This document shows positions 44,690 to 52,990 of a stretch of DNA of 64,000 nucleotides, piece after piece. Positions within the stretch are counted from its first letter, which is position 1. Each line of letters starts with the position of its first letter. A program made the position numbers and the translations under genes. Source of the DNA: JBOZRQ01 sp050789255 (GTDB lineage Bacteria; Bacillota; Sulfobacillia; Symbiobacteriales; Symbiobacteriaceae); assembly GCA_050789255.1 (NCBI GenBank), contig JBOZRQ010000060.1:186001-250000 (forward strand), written 5' to 3'. Below the pieces are notes generated by a model. That model was not told where the DNA came from. It saw only the letters and a list, made by a program, of their open reading frames with translations, and did not search any database.

Positions 44690-45235
44690 ATGCGTCAGGT
44701 ACTACAGGTCAAAGCGTTGTCGGGTTACCCGGAGGAGATCGGCCGCTGGCTCTGGATGATGCAGGCGGTTCGGGGCAAGACCTTGTGGGTGGTTGAAGGA
44801 CTTGACCAGGCGACACTGGACTGGGAAGGGCCGGATGGACGGGAGAACTCCATCGGCTCGCTGCTCTATCACATCGCTGCGGTTGAGATCGGGTGGCTCT
44901 ACACCGATACCCTGCAGCAGAAGTTTCCGCCGGAAGTGGAGCGCCTCTTTCCCATCGAGATGTGGAACGCCGAGGGCGTCCTCGGGCGTGTGCCCAACGT
45001 TCCGCTGGCAGAGCACCTGGACCGGCTTGAGCGGTGTCGCACGGTTTTCCTGGACACGATGCGCAGCTTTACGGTCGACGATTGGCGTCGCCTGCGCTCT
45101 CCTGAGGGCGAGGGCTACGATGTGACGCCCGAATGGGCGGTCTTCCACCTGGTGGAGCACGAGGCGGGGCACCAGGCCCAGATCAGCTCGCTGAAGCGGC
45201 GTGCCAGACATTACTTCGGGGGCGATCGGGGATGA
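44690..45235 (+). CDS. DinB-superfamily protein (metal-dependent, unknown substrate)
   Basis: 181 residues from ATG 44690, with GGGAGGG seven bases upstream; a reading-frame extension to 44633 lacks a site. Four-helix pattern with the DinB metal histidines: His in GSLLYHIAAVEIGW and two in FHLVEHEAGHQAQI. Family members are thiol transferases (BshA-type BstA/YfiT) or damage-induced proteins. It is isolated between two near-identical terminators. Confidence 0.82.
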   Translation: MRQVLQVKALSGYPEEIGRWLWMMQAVRGKTLWVVEGLDQATLDWEGPDGRENSIGSLLYHIAAVEIGWLYTDTLQQKFPPEVERLFPIEMWNAEGVLGRVPNVPLAEHLDRLERCRTVFLDTMRSFTVDDWRRLRSPEGEGYDVTPEWAVFHLVEHEAGHQAQISSLKRRARHYFGGDRG

Positions 45236-45525
45236 GGACCCCGATGGCCAGCGAATAGGGAGCCCCTCGCCTGGAGGAATAATTGGAAGGGGGCCGCTCG
45301 CCAAAGGCCGAAACTCCGTCCACAATTTCCGTGAGGGACGACAAAAGGGCCTGAAACCCAGTATTTTCAACCTCTCAGGGAGAATGTGAACGGAACAATG
45401 CGGGTTTCCGGGCTCGCGTCTGGCCCCCACCGTCCAGAAAATCCCTCAGCGCCAGGGCCATCCAAAGGGACAACCAGACCAGGCGCCCTCCTTCGTGGAG
45501 GGCGCCTTTCTATATCTAGAAACAT
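45236..45525. other. 290-bp gap, no gene supported
   Basis: The DinB transcript ends here; a terminator lies at 45482-45506. The rest is unremarkable: no start with a ribosome-binding site, no coherent reading frame and no RNA structure that I recognise. Confidence 0.5.
45482..45509. terminator. Rho-independent terminator, possibly serving both sides
   Basis: GGCGCCCTCC and GGAGGGCGCC form a ten-pair stem around TTCGT, followed by TTTC. Its arms equal those at 44496-44520. It separates the plus-strand DinB gene from the minus-strand aromatic-acid genes. Confidence 0.88.
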
Positions 45526-45726
45526 CTAAACCCCAAAGGGCTCGTAGAGCTGCTCAAACTCCAGGCCCAGGTTGTTCTGGAGCTGCCAGAGATGGGCCAG
45601 CACCGCCTTCAGGTTGGCCCGGGCGCCCGGCGCCAGGTCATCTTGCTGCAGGAGCGCCTTCACCTGCGTGTAGAGCCCCCGTAGCTGCTCCTCGGTCGGA
45701 CTCAGCTCCCGTCCCAGCAGGTCCAT
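45526..45726 (-). CDS. Small helical protein of unknown function
   Basis: 66 residues, ATG 45726 with GGAGGTGGG upstream, spanning the stop of the CoA-ligase gene. The composition is strongly helical with heptad-like leucines (EEQLRGLYTQVKALLQQ, NLKAVLAHLWQLQNNLGLEFEQL). No signal peptide, no cysteines. The family is unknown. Its position as the third gene of the ligase-monooxygenase operon suggests an accessory or subunit role. Confidence 0.6.
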   Translation of the reverse strand: MDLLGRELSPTEEQLRGLYTQVKALLQQDDLAPGARANLKAVLAHLWQLQNNLGLEFEQLYEPFGV

Positions 45727-45727
45727 G

Positions 45728-47071
45728 CTAGCCCACCTCCAGACCGCGCTTATCGACCAGACGCCGGGCCTTCAGCTCCCAACGGGGCAGGGTGCCCGGC
45801 GCCATCCTTTCCACCTGAAAGCGCAGGCCGCCGTGGCCGTCGGCCAGGGCCTGGTCAAGGCGGGGCCCGAGGTGGACCCAGCGCTCATCCATTCCGTGGC
45901 AGAGCTCGACCTGCACGGTCACCTCGTCGTAGATGCCCCGCTCCCGGGTGATCACCACCAGGAACTCGTCGATCTCGGGGAACTCCCGCACGATCGCCTC
46001 CACCGAGCTGGGGTAGAGATTGATGCCCCGGATCAGCTTCATGTCGTCGACCCGGCCGAGGATGCCGCCCCGGTAGAGGTCGAAGGAGCGGCCGCACCCG
46101 CACGCCGTGTGGGGCACCTTCTCGACGAGGTCCCCGGTCCGGTAGCGCAGCAGCGGCATGAAGCCCCGCCCAAACGAGGTGACGATCCGCTCGCCCCGCT
46201 CCCCGTAGCCCAACGGCTCCAGGCTCTCGGGGTCGACGACCTCCTCGATGAAGTTATCTTCGATGATGTGCATGCCCCCGGGGTGGTGGTCGCACTCGAA
46301 GACCATGATGGTCCCGATCTCGCTCATGCCGGCGGTGTCGAAGACCTCGGCGCCCCAGGCCTCCTCGATCAGGCGCCGGGTGGCGGGCAGCGACCCGCCC
46401 GGCTCGCCCGAGAGGATCACCTTGCGCACAGCGCTCTCCCGCAGGCTGACGCCCATGGTCCGGGCGACCTCCGCCAGGCGCAGGGCGTAGGTGGGCGTGG
46501 CGCAGACCACGGTGGCGCCCAGGTCGATGATCTGCCGGATGCGCCCCTCGCTGGTCTGCCCGCCGCTGGCGACCACCAGCGCCCCCAGCTTCTCGCAGCA
46601 GTAGTGGGCGCCCCAGAAGCCGATGAAGCCCCCGTACCCGAAGCAGAAGTAGACGGTATCCGCCGGCCGCACGCCGGCGCCCCAGAAGCCGTAGGCCCAC
46701 ATCTCGGAGACCCATTCCCAGTCCTTGACCCCGTCGAGCACCCGCAGCGGGGTGCGGCCCGAGGTCCCGGAGGTCTGATGGACCCGCATGGCCAGCTCCG
46801 GCGCCGCCGCCAGGTTGTCGCCAAATAGCGGGGCCGCCTTCTGATTCTGCAGCCACTCGTCCTTGGTGGTCAGCGGGATGCGGCGCAGATCGTCCAGGGT
46901 GCGGAGCTGCTCGGGGTGGATGCCTGCCGCCTCGAACTTGCGGCGGTGGAAGGGGCTCCGCTCGCTGGCCCACGCCGCCATCCGCCGGAGCTTGATCAGC
47001 TGGAGCCCGGCCAGGTCAGCCCTGGCCATCAGTTCATGCTTGGGGTTCCAGAACCGGCTCTCCTCAGCCAT
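45728..47071 (-). CDS. PaaK-type aryl-CoA ligase (AMP-forming)
   Basis: 447 residues from ATG 47071 (GGAGG eight bases upstream; an ATG at 47086 is alternative). The phenylacetate-CoA-ligase family is shown by VHQTSGTSGRTPLRVL (ATP-phosphate loop), DTAGMSEIGTIMVFECDHH, PLLRYRTGDLVEKV and RVDDMKLIRGINLYPSSVE. It would activate an aromatic carboxylate with ATP and CoA. Placed next to an anthraniloyl-CoA-type monooxygenase, 2-aminobenzoate, salicylate or a related acid is the plausible substrate; the true substrate cannot be read from sequence. Confidence 0.88.
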   Translation of the reverse strand: MAEESRFWNPKHELMARADLAGLQLIKLRRMAAWASERSPFHRRKFEAAGIHPEQLRTLDDLRRIPLTTKDEWLQNQKAAPLFGDNLAAAPELAMRVHQTSGTSGRTPLRVLDGVKDWEWVSEMWAYGFWGAGVRPADTVYFCFGYGGFIGFWGAHYCCEKLGALVVASGGQTSEGRIRQIIDLGATVVCATPTYALRLAEVARTMGVSLRESAVRKVILSGEPGGSLPATRRLIEEAWGAEVFDTAGMSEIGTIMVFECDHHPGGMHIIEDNFIEEVVDPESLEPLGYGERGERIVTSFGRGFMPLLRYRTGDLVEKVPHTACGCGRSFDLYRGGILGRVDDMKLIRGINLYPSSVEAIVREFPEIDEFLVVITRERGIYDEVTVQVELCHGMDERWVHLGPRLDQALADGHGGLRFQVERMAPGTLPRWELKARRLVDKRGLEVG

Positions 47072-47086
47072 GGACGCCGCCTCCAT

Positions 47087-48544
47087 TCACGGGCTTGGAT
47101 CCAGGAAGCACAGGTCGGCCCGGGCGCCGGCGATCAGCGTGTTGGCGTGGTCGAGATCCCGGGCCGGTACCACGGTAGCCACCCCGGCCTCCAGGCGAAT
47201 GCGCTCGGAGAGGCGGGGGTCATCGACCCAGATCAGGCTGCAGCCCCGGTCCCGCAGGGCGCCGGCGAGGCCCGGATCAATTTCGGGGAGCGCCAGGGCC
47301 ACCGGCTTGGTCGCCGGCCAGATCGACCGGGCGCCGTCGTAAGCCAGCATGGGATCGCCCACCGGGCGGACCAGGAGCAGATCCTCGGCGGTCACCACGT
47401 GCCCGTGGGCGGGCTGGCGGCCGCCGAAGCAGGCATCCACCTGTTCGATGAAGCCCGGGTCGAGGCGCCTTAGCCGCGCATAGTCCACCCGCTCGCTGCG
47501 GGTCATCAGGTGGAAAGCGAAGAGCGGGGGCGGCAGGTGCAGCACCCGGTCGATGTTCTCACAGGCCTGCTCGCTGATGCGCCCGGCCCGCTGCACCTGC
47601 TCCACCGCCGGGCGCCGCTCCGCCTCGTAGGCCGCCAGGGCATCCGGGATATCCGGGTGGCGATCCAGGGCACCGACCAGGGCGATGGCATCCTCCATGG
47701 CCAGTTTGGTCCCCGAGCCGATCGACCAGTGCGCCGAGTGGGCGCTGTCCCCGATCAGCACCAGGTTTCCGTGGCTCCAGCGGTCGGTCTGCACGGTCAG
47801 GAAACGGGACCAGAGCGAGCGGTTCGAGTGAAAGCGCACATCCCCCAGGTAAGGGCGCAGCAGCTCACGGCAGTAGGCGACGCTCTCCTCCTCGCTCAAG
47901 CGCTCCAGGCCCGCCCGCTCCCAGGTCTCCTCCCGGCACTGAACGATGCAGGTCGACATCTCCCGATCGTACGGATAGAGATGGGCCTGGAACAGCCCGT
48001 GCTCGGTCTCGTGGAAGAGGAAGGTGAACGCATCGGGGGTGTGCTCTGCCCCCAGCCAGATGTACCGGGAGCGGCTGCGCTCGACCCGGGGACCGAACTG
48101 AAGCCCCCGGGAGCTGCTGTTCACCCCGTCCGCGGCGATGACCAGGTCGCAGCCGGTTAGGGCGCCGGCATCCGGCAGCTCGGTCTCAAAGCGGAGCCGG
48201 ACCCCCAGCTCCTCGCAGCGCTTCTGGAGGATATCGAGCAGCCGCTTCCGCCCGATGCCCAGATAGTGATGGCCGCCGCACCGGATGCGCCGACCCCGGT
48301 GGACCGTCTCCAGCGCATCCCAGGTGACCTGATGGGCGGTGATGGCGGCGTGGCTGATGGGGTCGGCTTGCCCGAACGCGCCCAGGGTCCGGTCGGAGAG
48401 CACCACCCCGAAGCCGAAGGTGGCGCCCGCCGGGTTTCGCTCCACCACGGTCACCTCATGCCCGGGACCCGACAGGCGCAGCAGAATCGCCGCATAGAGC
48501 CCCGCCGGGCCGCCCCCGAGGATCCCGACCCGCAGCTTGCGCAC
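47087..48544 (-). CDS. FAD-dependent aryl-CoA monooxygenase (N-terminal half of anthraniloyl-CoA/salicylyl-CoA hydroxylase type)
   Basis: 485 residues from GTG 48544, with AGGGGG seven bases upstream. The FAD site is VGILGGGPAGLYAAILLRL. The family-specific stretches are strong: TFGFGVVLSDRTL, SGGH-like IRCGGHHYLGIGRKRLLDIL, VIAADGVNSSSRG, FLFHETEHGLFQAHLYPYD and GDSAHSAHWSIGSGTKLAMEDAIAL. These match, from memory, the N-terminal flavoprotein domain of 2-aminobenzoyl-CoA monooxygenase/reductase and salicylyl-CoA 5-hydroxylase, usually fused to an Old-Yellow-Enzyme domain. Here the protein ends without it; a C-terminal extension resembles a decayed TIM-like piece. The reductase half is a separate gene at 49812. 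The ligase starts 15 bp downstream. Confidence 0.88.
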   Translation of the reverse strand: MRKLRVGILGGGPAGLYAAILLRLSGPGHEVTVVERNPAGATFGFGVVLSDRTLGAFGQADPISHAAITAHQVTWDALETVHRGRRIRCGGHHYLGIGRKRLLDILQKRCEELGVRLRFETELPDAGALTGCDLVIAADGVNSSSRGLQFGPRVERSRSRYIWLGAEHTPDAFTFLFHETEHGLFQAHLYPYDREMSTCIVQCREETWERAGLERLSEEESVAYCRELLRPYLGDVRFHSNRSLWSRFLTVQTDRWSHGNLVLIGDSAHSAHWSIGSGTKLAMEDAIALVGALDRHPDIPDALAAYEAERRPAVEQVQRAGRISEQACENIDRVLHLPPPLFAFHLMTRSERVDYARLRRLDPGFIEQVDACFGGRQPAHGHVVTAEDLLLVRPVGDPMLAYDGARSIWPATKPVALALPEIDPGLAGALRDRGCSLIWVDDPRLSERIRLEAGVATVVPARDLDHANTLIAGARADLCFLDPSP

Positions 48545-48611
48545 CGCTATTCCCCCTGACTGGTCTGACAATAGATCAGCACCCATATCTAAGCGGCAGG
48601 AGGGTTGCGTT
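48545..48611. promoter_or_regulatory. Divergent promoter region of the aromatic-CoA locus
   Basis: 67 bp separates the leftward monooxygenase-ligase operon from the rightward SDR operon. Both transcripts must start here or within coding DNA. No canonical -35/-10 pair is convincing. It contains an inverted repeat at 48561-48578. Confidence 0.6.
48561..48578. promoter_or_regulatory. Candidate operator TGGTCT-N6-AGATCA
   Basis: The two hexamers are inverted repeats with one mismatch (TGGTCT and TGATCT), separated by GACAAT. The site sits midway between the divergent starts. No regulator gene is nearby, so the binder would be encoded elsewhere. Confidence 0.35.
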
Positions 48612-49388
48612 ATGCGTCTGGCGCGAAAAGTGGCGGTGGTGACGGGGGGCGGCCGGGGCATCGGGCGGGCGGTGGCGCTGGCCCTGGCCCGCGAGGGCTA
48701 CGATGTGGCGGTGGCAGCCAGGACGCAGGTGGAGCTGGAGGTGACTGCGGACCTGATCCGCCAGGAAGGCCGCCGTGCGGTGGCGCTGCCCGTCGATGTG
48801 ACGGACTCGTCCGCCGTCGCCACCGCGGCCGGGCTCGCAACGGGGACGCTCGGGCCGGTCTCGGTGCTGGTCAACGGCGCCGGCATCGCCCCCAGCCTGA
48901 AGTTCATGGAGACCTCGGATGAGACATGGGAGCGCACCCTGGCCACCAACCTGTCCGGCGCTTTCTACTTCAGCCGGGCGCTGCTGCCGAACATGCTGGC
49001 GGTGGGCTTCGGGCGGATCATCAACCTCGCCTCCACCGCAGCCAAGGTGGGCTATCCCTACAACGCCGCCTACGTGGCCAGCAAGCATGGCCTGCTGGGC
49101 CTGACCCGCTCCGTGGCCGCCGAAGTCGCGAAGAAGGGCGTGACGGTCAATGCCGTCTGTCCGGGCTTTACTGATACCGAGATCGCCCGGGCGGGGGTGA
49201 TCAACCTGGTGGAGCGCACCGGGCGCCGCCCCGAGGAGGCGAGAACCGCACTGGAGCGGATGAGCCCCCAGGAGCGCCTGATGTCCCCCGAGGAGGTCGC
49301 CGCCACAGTGGTCTTCCTGGCCTCGGAGGCTGCCGCTGGGATCAACGGCCAGTCGATCGTGATCGATGGCGGGGGGGTGCAGGGGTGA
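48612..49388 (+). CDS. Short-chain dehydrogenase/reductase (SDR) 1
   Basis: 258 residues from ATG 48612 with AGGAGGG seven bases upstream. TGGGRGIG (cofactor), NGAG-like VNGAGIAP, and the catalytic Tyr-x3-Lys in YNAAYVASKHGLLGL are intact, and the C-terminus ends INGQSIVIDGG. First gene of the operon. It probably reduces a ring keto group or oxidises a hydroxyacyl-CoA in the pathway (inference). Its stop overlaps the RidA-like start. Confidence 0.9.
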   Translation: MRLARKVAVVTGGGRGIGRAVALALAREGYDVAVAARTQVELEVTADLIRQEGRRAVALPVDVTDSSAVATAAGLATGTLGPVSVLVNGAGIAPSLKFMETSDETWERTLATNLSGAFYFSRALLPNMLAVGFGRIINLASTAAKVGYPYNAAYVASKHGLLGLTRSVAAEVAKKGVTVNAVCPGFTDTEIARAGVINLVERTGRRPEEARTALERMSPQERLMSPEEVAATVVFLASEAAAGINGQSIVIDGGGVQG

Positions 49389-49792
49389 GCGAGGTGGAGC
49401 TGATCAACCCGCCCGCGCTGGCCAAACCCGTCGGCTACTCGCACATGGCCCGGGTCGGGTCGCTGCTGCTGCTGGGCGGCGTCACCGGCATGGATGCGAC
49501 CGGGGCGATCACGGCGCCCGGCGACCTGGTCGCTCAGATGGACCTGGCGCTGGCCAACGTGGTGACCCTGCTGGCGCACGCCGGCGCCGGCCCGGGGCAG
49601 GTGGCGCGGATGCGCATCTACACGTCCGATATGGCTTCCTACAGACGCAGCCTCAAGGCGCTGGGCGAGGTCTGGCGGCGCCACTTCGGCCGGCACTACC
49701 CCGCCATGGCCCTGCTGGGGGTGGCCGAACTGTTCGACCCGGCGGCGCTGGTGGAGGTGGAATGCGAGGCGGTCCTCCCGGCGTATGGATAG
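49385..49792 (+). CDS. RidA/YjgF-family protein without the catalytic arginine
   Basis: 135 residues, GTG 49385 overlapping the SDR stop. The fold is shown by VGSLLLLGGVTGMDATGAI, ALANVVTLLAHAGAGPGQVARMRIYTSD and ALVEVECEAVLP. In archetypal RidA an arginine follows the Pro-Ala near residue 105; here the site reads YPAMALLGV, with Met108. Rid groups lacking the arginine are not known imine deaminases, so hydrolysis of an enamine/imine is uncertain. Context (amino-aryl-CoA-type monooxygenase) makes an enamine-handling role attractive, but it could be a binding or isomerase protein. Confidence 0.85.
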   Translation: MSEVELINPPALAKPVGYSHMARVGSLLLLGGVTGMDATGAITAPGDLVAQMDLALANVVTLLAHAGAGPGQVARMRIYTSDMASYRRSLKALGEVWRRHFGRHYPAMALLGVAELFDPAALVEVECEAVLPAYG

Positions 49793-49811
49793 CCGATCGG
49801 AGGTGAGCGCC

Positions 49812-51242
49812 ATGTCGCTCCTCTTCACGCCCCTGCAGGTCGGCTCAATGCGGCTCGCCAACCGGCTGGCGCTCCCGGCGATGGTCACCCGCCTCTCCGG
49901 CGAGGACGGCCACGTGAACCAGGCGATCACCGACCGGTACGTCCGCTTCGCCAGGGGCGGGGTCGGGCTGATTGTGCTGGAGGCGATGGCGGTCCATCGC
50001 TCCAAGAGCGGGCCGCTCCTGCGCATCTGCGATGATGCGTACATCCCGGGCCTGCGGGAGCTGGCCGAGCGGATCCACGGCTGCAGCGAGGCCAAGGTGG
50101 TCCCGCAGATCATCCACTTCCTGAAGGTGGCCCGCAGCGGCTGGCGGCAGACCGTGGATATGCTGACGCTCCCCGAGATCGAGGCGATCGTGCGGGAATA
50201 TGCGGCGGCGGCCTACCGGGCCCGGGAGGCCGGCATGGACGGGGTGGAACTGCACATGGCCCACGCCTACACGCTGTCATCCTTCCTGTCCAAGCGCAGT
50301 AATACCCGCAGGGATGAGTACGGCCGGAGCCTGGAGGGCCGCATGCGTCTGGCCTGCCAGGTGGTCACGGCGGTGAGAGAGGCGGTCGGTCCGGACTTCC
50401 CCGTGGGGGTCCGGTTTTTGGGGGATGAGTGCATCAAAGGGGGGTACTCCACCAATGAGTCACGGGTGATAGCGCTCCGCCTCGCCCAGTTGGGCGTGAA
50501 CTACATCAGCCTCAGCGCCGGGGGCAAGTTTGAGGACCACGTCCCCCGGGAAGGGCAGCCGCCCTACCCGTACACCGGGTACAGCGGGGACCGCTGCATG
50601 CCGTCGCACGAGTACCCGGATGGGGTGAACCTGTACATACCGGCCGGCATCAAACGCTACTTGATGGATCACGGCCTGCGGATTCCAGTCCTCGCCGCCG
50701 GGAAGATCGCCTCGCAAGAGATGGCCGAGGCGGTCCTGGCGGAGGGGAGCGCCGATCTGATCGGGATGGCCCGGGGTCTGCTCGCTGACCCTGACCTGCC
50801 GAAGAAATGGCAGGCGGGGACGCCTGAGCGGGTGGTCCGCTGCATCTACTGCAACGTGTGCAAGAACCTGGACGAGAACTTCCGCCAGGTCCGCTGCTTC
50901 CTCTGGCCCAGGGACGCCTTACACGCACCGGAGGGCATCGATGGCGGGCTGCCGGCCTGGCCAGGGGGCGCCGGCCTCGTGGCGGAGCTGCGGGGCTCGG
51001 CGGTGCGGCTCCATTGGAATCGGGCGGACGGCAGCTCGATGGGTTATGACATTTACCGATCGAGCGACGGCCTGAGCTGGGAGCGGATCTGGGCCGGGCA
51101 GATGGTCGGCTACACCGACTACAGCGCCGTCGCTGGGGCGACCTGGCACTACATGGTGCAGGCCTTCGACACCGCCGGGAACCGCTCGGATCTCTCGTTG
51201 GCTGCGACGGTGGAGCATCCGCTGCCGGAGTTCGCCCTATGA
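49812..51242 (+). CDS. Old-Yellow-Enzyme-type FMN reductase with Fe-S motif and FN3-like C-terminal domain
   Basis: 476 residues from ATG 49812 (GGAGGT upstream; the frame opens at 49785 over the RidA gene). The barrel begins LLFTPLQVGSMRLANRLALP and includes ELHMAHAYTLSSFLSKRSNTRRDEYG without its full run, the signature of OYE/2,4-dienoyl-CoA-reductase relatives. A [4Fe-4S]-like pattern Cys344-x2-347-x2-350-x11-362 follows. Residues ~385-470 look like a fibronectin type III sandwich (VRLHWNRADGSSMGYDIYRS, WHYMVQAFDTAGNRSDLS), unusual in a cytoplasmic flavoenzyme. It is the expected reductase partner of the monooxygenase at 47087. Confidence 0.85.
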   Translation: MSLLFTPLQVGSMRLANRLALPAMVTRLSGEDGHVNQAITDRYVRFARGGVGLIVLEAMAVHRSKSGPLLRICDDAYIPGLRELAERIHGCSEAKVVPQIIHFLKVARSGWRQTVDMLTLPEIEAIVREYAAAAYRAREAGMDGVELHMAHAYTLSSFLSKRSNTRRDEYGRSLEGRMRLACQVVTAVREAVGPDFPVGVRFLGDECIKGGYSTNESRVIALRLAQLGVNYISLSAGGKFEDHVPREGQPPYPYTGYSGDRCMPSHEYPDGVNLYIPAGIKRYLMDHGLRIPVLAAGKIASQEMAEAVLAEGSADLIGMARGLLADPDLPKKWQAGTPERVVRCIYCNVCKNLDENFRQVRCFLWPRDALHAPEGIDGGLPAWPGGAGLVAELRGSAVRLHWNRADGSSMGYDIYRSSDGLSWERIWAGQMVGYTDYSAVAGATWHYMVQAFDTAGNRSDLSLAATVEHPLPEFAL

Positions 51243-52411
51243 ACGTGGCGATTATCGGCGCCGGGCAGACGGCCTTCGGGGACCACCCCGCCAAAGGGGT
51301 GAAGGAACTCTTTGCGGAGGCGCTGACCGAGATGGCGAAATCGGTGGACCGGGGGTGGGCGCCCGACCTGGTCGATTGCGCCTATGTCGGGTCGCTCAGT
51401 TGCGGGCAGGGGATGCAGCTGGGCAACCTCGCCCCGGCCTTGCTGGAGTATACCGGGCTGCCGCCGGTCCCCGCGGTGCGGGTGGAGAACGCCTGCGCCT
51501 CCGGGGGCTTTGCGCTATACCAGGCGGTGCTCGCGGTCGCCTCCGGGCGGGCCAGGGTAGCGCTGGCGGCCGGGGTCGAGAAGATGCGGGACGTCTCAGC
51601 GGAGCGGGGCCGCTACTGGCTGGGCGTCTCGGGGGATACCGAGTACGAGCGGCTGGCGGGGCTCACCTTCGCCGGGGTCTTTGCTCTGATGGCCTCCCGC
51701 CTGATCCACGAGGGTTTGGCGACCCGGGAAGACCTGGCCCGGGTGGCGGTGAAGAACCACCGGCACGCCCTGCTAAATCCCAAGGCCATGCTGCGGCGGG
51801 AGCTGACGGCGGAGCAGGTGCTGGGGGCGCCGCCTGTGGCAGCGCCGCTCGGCGCCTTTGACTGCTGCCCCACCTCCGACGGGGCGGCCTGTGTCCTGGT
51901 GGTGGCGGGCGACCTGGCTGGTTTGTTTACAGACGCTCCGGTCGAAGTGGCGGGCTTCGGGGCGGGGTCCGATACCCTTGCCTTGCACTCGCGACCGGAT
52001 TTGCTCAGCCTCCGCGCCGTTCGCCGGGCCGCCGCAGCGGCATATCGGATGGCGGGGGTCGGACCGGAGCACCTGGACCTGGTGGAGCTACACGACTGCT
52101 TTACCGTGGCGGAGCTGCTGGCCTACCGGGAGCTTGGGCTCTGCGACCTGCGGGAGGGCGGCGCCCGTCTTGCCGCCGGTGAGTTCGACCTGGACGGGCG
52201 GCTGCCCGTGAATGCCTCCGGCGGGTTGAAGGCGAAGGGCCATCCGATCGGGGCGACAGGGATCGGGCAGGTGGTGGAGTTGTTCGCACAGCTGCGGGGC
52301 AACTGCGGGGTGCGGCAGGTGCCGGGCGCCGACATCGGCCTCGCCAGCAACATGGGCGGGTCGGGCGCCAGCGCCACCGCCTTCGTGCTTCGGCGGGGGA
52401 GGCGACGCTAG
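51239..52411 (+). CDS. Thiolase (SCP-x/acetyl-CoA acyltransferase type)
   Basis: 390 residues, ATGA overlap with the reductase gene. The nucleophile is Cys86 (VENACASGGFALYQAV). LVELHDCFTVAELLAY and ASGGLKAKGHPIGATGIGQV supply the later catalytic His/Cys region, all typical of SCP-x-type thiolases. It cleaves 3-ketoacyl-CoA with CoA or condenses acyl-CoAs. Linked DUF35 and HMG-CoA-synthase-like genes follow, a combination that in archaea forms a thiolase/HMG-CoA-synthase complex. Confidence 0.9.
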   Translation: MNVAIIGAGQTAFGDHPAKGVKELFAEALTEMAKSVDRGWAPDLVDCAYVGSLSCGQGMQLGNLAPALLEYTGLPPVPAVRVENACASGGFALYQAVLAVASGRARVALAAGVEKMRDVSAERGRYWLGVSGDTEYERLAGLTFAGVFALMASRLIHEGLATREDLARVAVKNHRHALLNPKAMLRRELTAEQVLGAPPVAAPLGAFDCCPTSDGAACVLVVAGDLAGLFTDAPVEVAGFGAGSDTLALHSRPDLLSLRAVRRAAAAAYRMAGVGPEHLDLVELHDCFTVAELLAYRELGLCDLREGGARLAAGEFDLDGRLPVNASGGLKAKGHPIGATGIGQVVELFAQLRGNCGVRQVPGADIGLASNMGGSGASATAFVLRRGRRR

Positions 52412-52984
52412 GTGAGGGGCGTGCTATGGTGCGATTCCCTCCGCTACGGCGCGGTGGATGAGGATGAGTTGACGGCGATGATCGAGCTGGGGCGGCGTTG
52501 CACCGCTCAACCGCAGCGCCTGGCACTGGCTTCGACTCGGCTGGACGGCTTCCGTGCCGGGTTGGTCGTGGAGGCGCTAGGACTGCCTGCCGCGACGTTC
52601 TGCCTTCAGTGCACCACCCCGGTGAGGGCTGGCCTGGAGGCGCTGCGGGCGCTCGGCTCCGGCCTGGTGCTCGCCGCTGACGATGGCGTGGCGACGGCGC
52701 TGCTGGTAGGCGAGGGGTCGGCGCCCGTCGCAGAGATTCTGGCGGAGCGCAGCGCCGTCTCCGAGTACCCCGGGCTCTCGCTGGGGGCGCCCGGCTACGC
52801 AAAGCACGCCTACCAGGAGCTCATCCATGCAGCCACCAGCGACCTCAGCGCGGACCAGGTCGTGGAAAGCATCCCGGCGCTGATCGAGGCCTTTAGGAAG
52901 GCAGCCTCCGGGGAGCGGGTACTCCTGGTGACCTACACACCCGGCAGCGCTGCCGACGCCCTGCTCGTGCAGAAAGGGGGGTAG
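52412..52984 (+). CDS. Shortened HMG-CoA-synthase/KAS-III-like protein
   Basis: 190 residues, GTG start directly after the thiolase stop. A match to the thiolase fold is suggested by ALGLPAATFCLQCTTPVRAG (the position of the nucleophile cysteine loop), ADDGVATALLVGEGSAPVAE and ERSAVSEYPG, reminiscent of HMG-CoA synthase and related ketosynthases. The protein is half the usual ~350 residues. Either it is a degenerate, non-catalytic relative that scaffolds the complex, or a distinct small family. The cysteines in FCLQC could be functional. Identification is tentative. Confidence 0.5.
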   Translation: MRGVLWCDSLRYGAVDEDELTAMIELGRRCTAQPQRLALASTRLDGFRAGLVVEALGLPAATFCLQCTTPVRAGLEALRALGSGLVLAADDGVATALLVGEGSAPVAEILAERSAVSEYPGLSLGAPGYAKHAYQELIHAATSDLSADQVVESIPALIEAFRKAASGERVLLVTYTPGSAADALLVQKGG

Positions 52985-52990
52985 CTGCCC

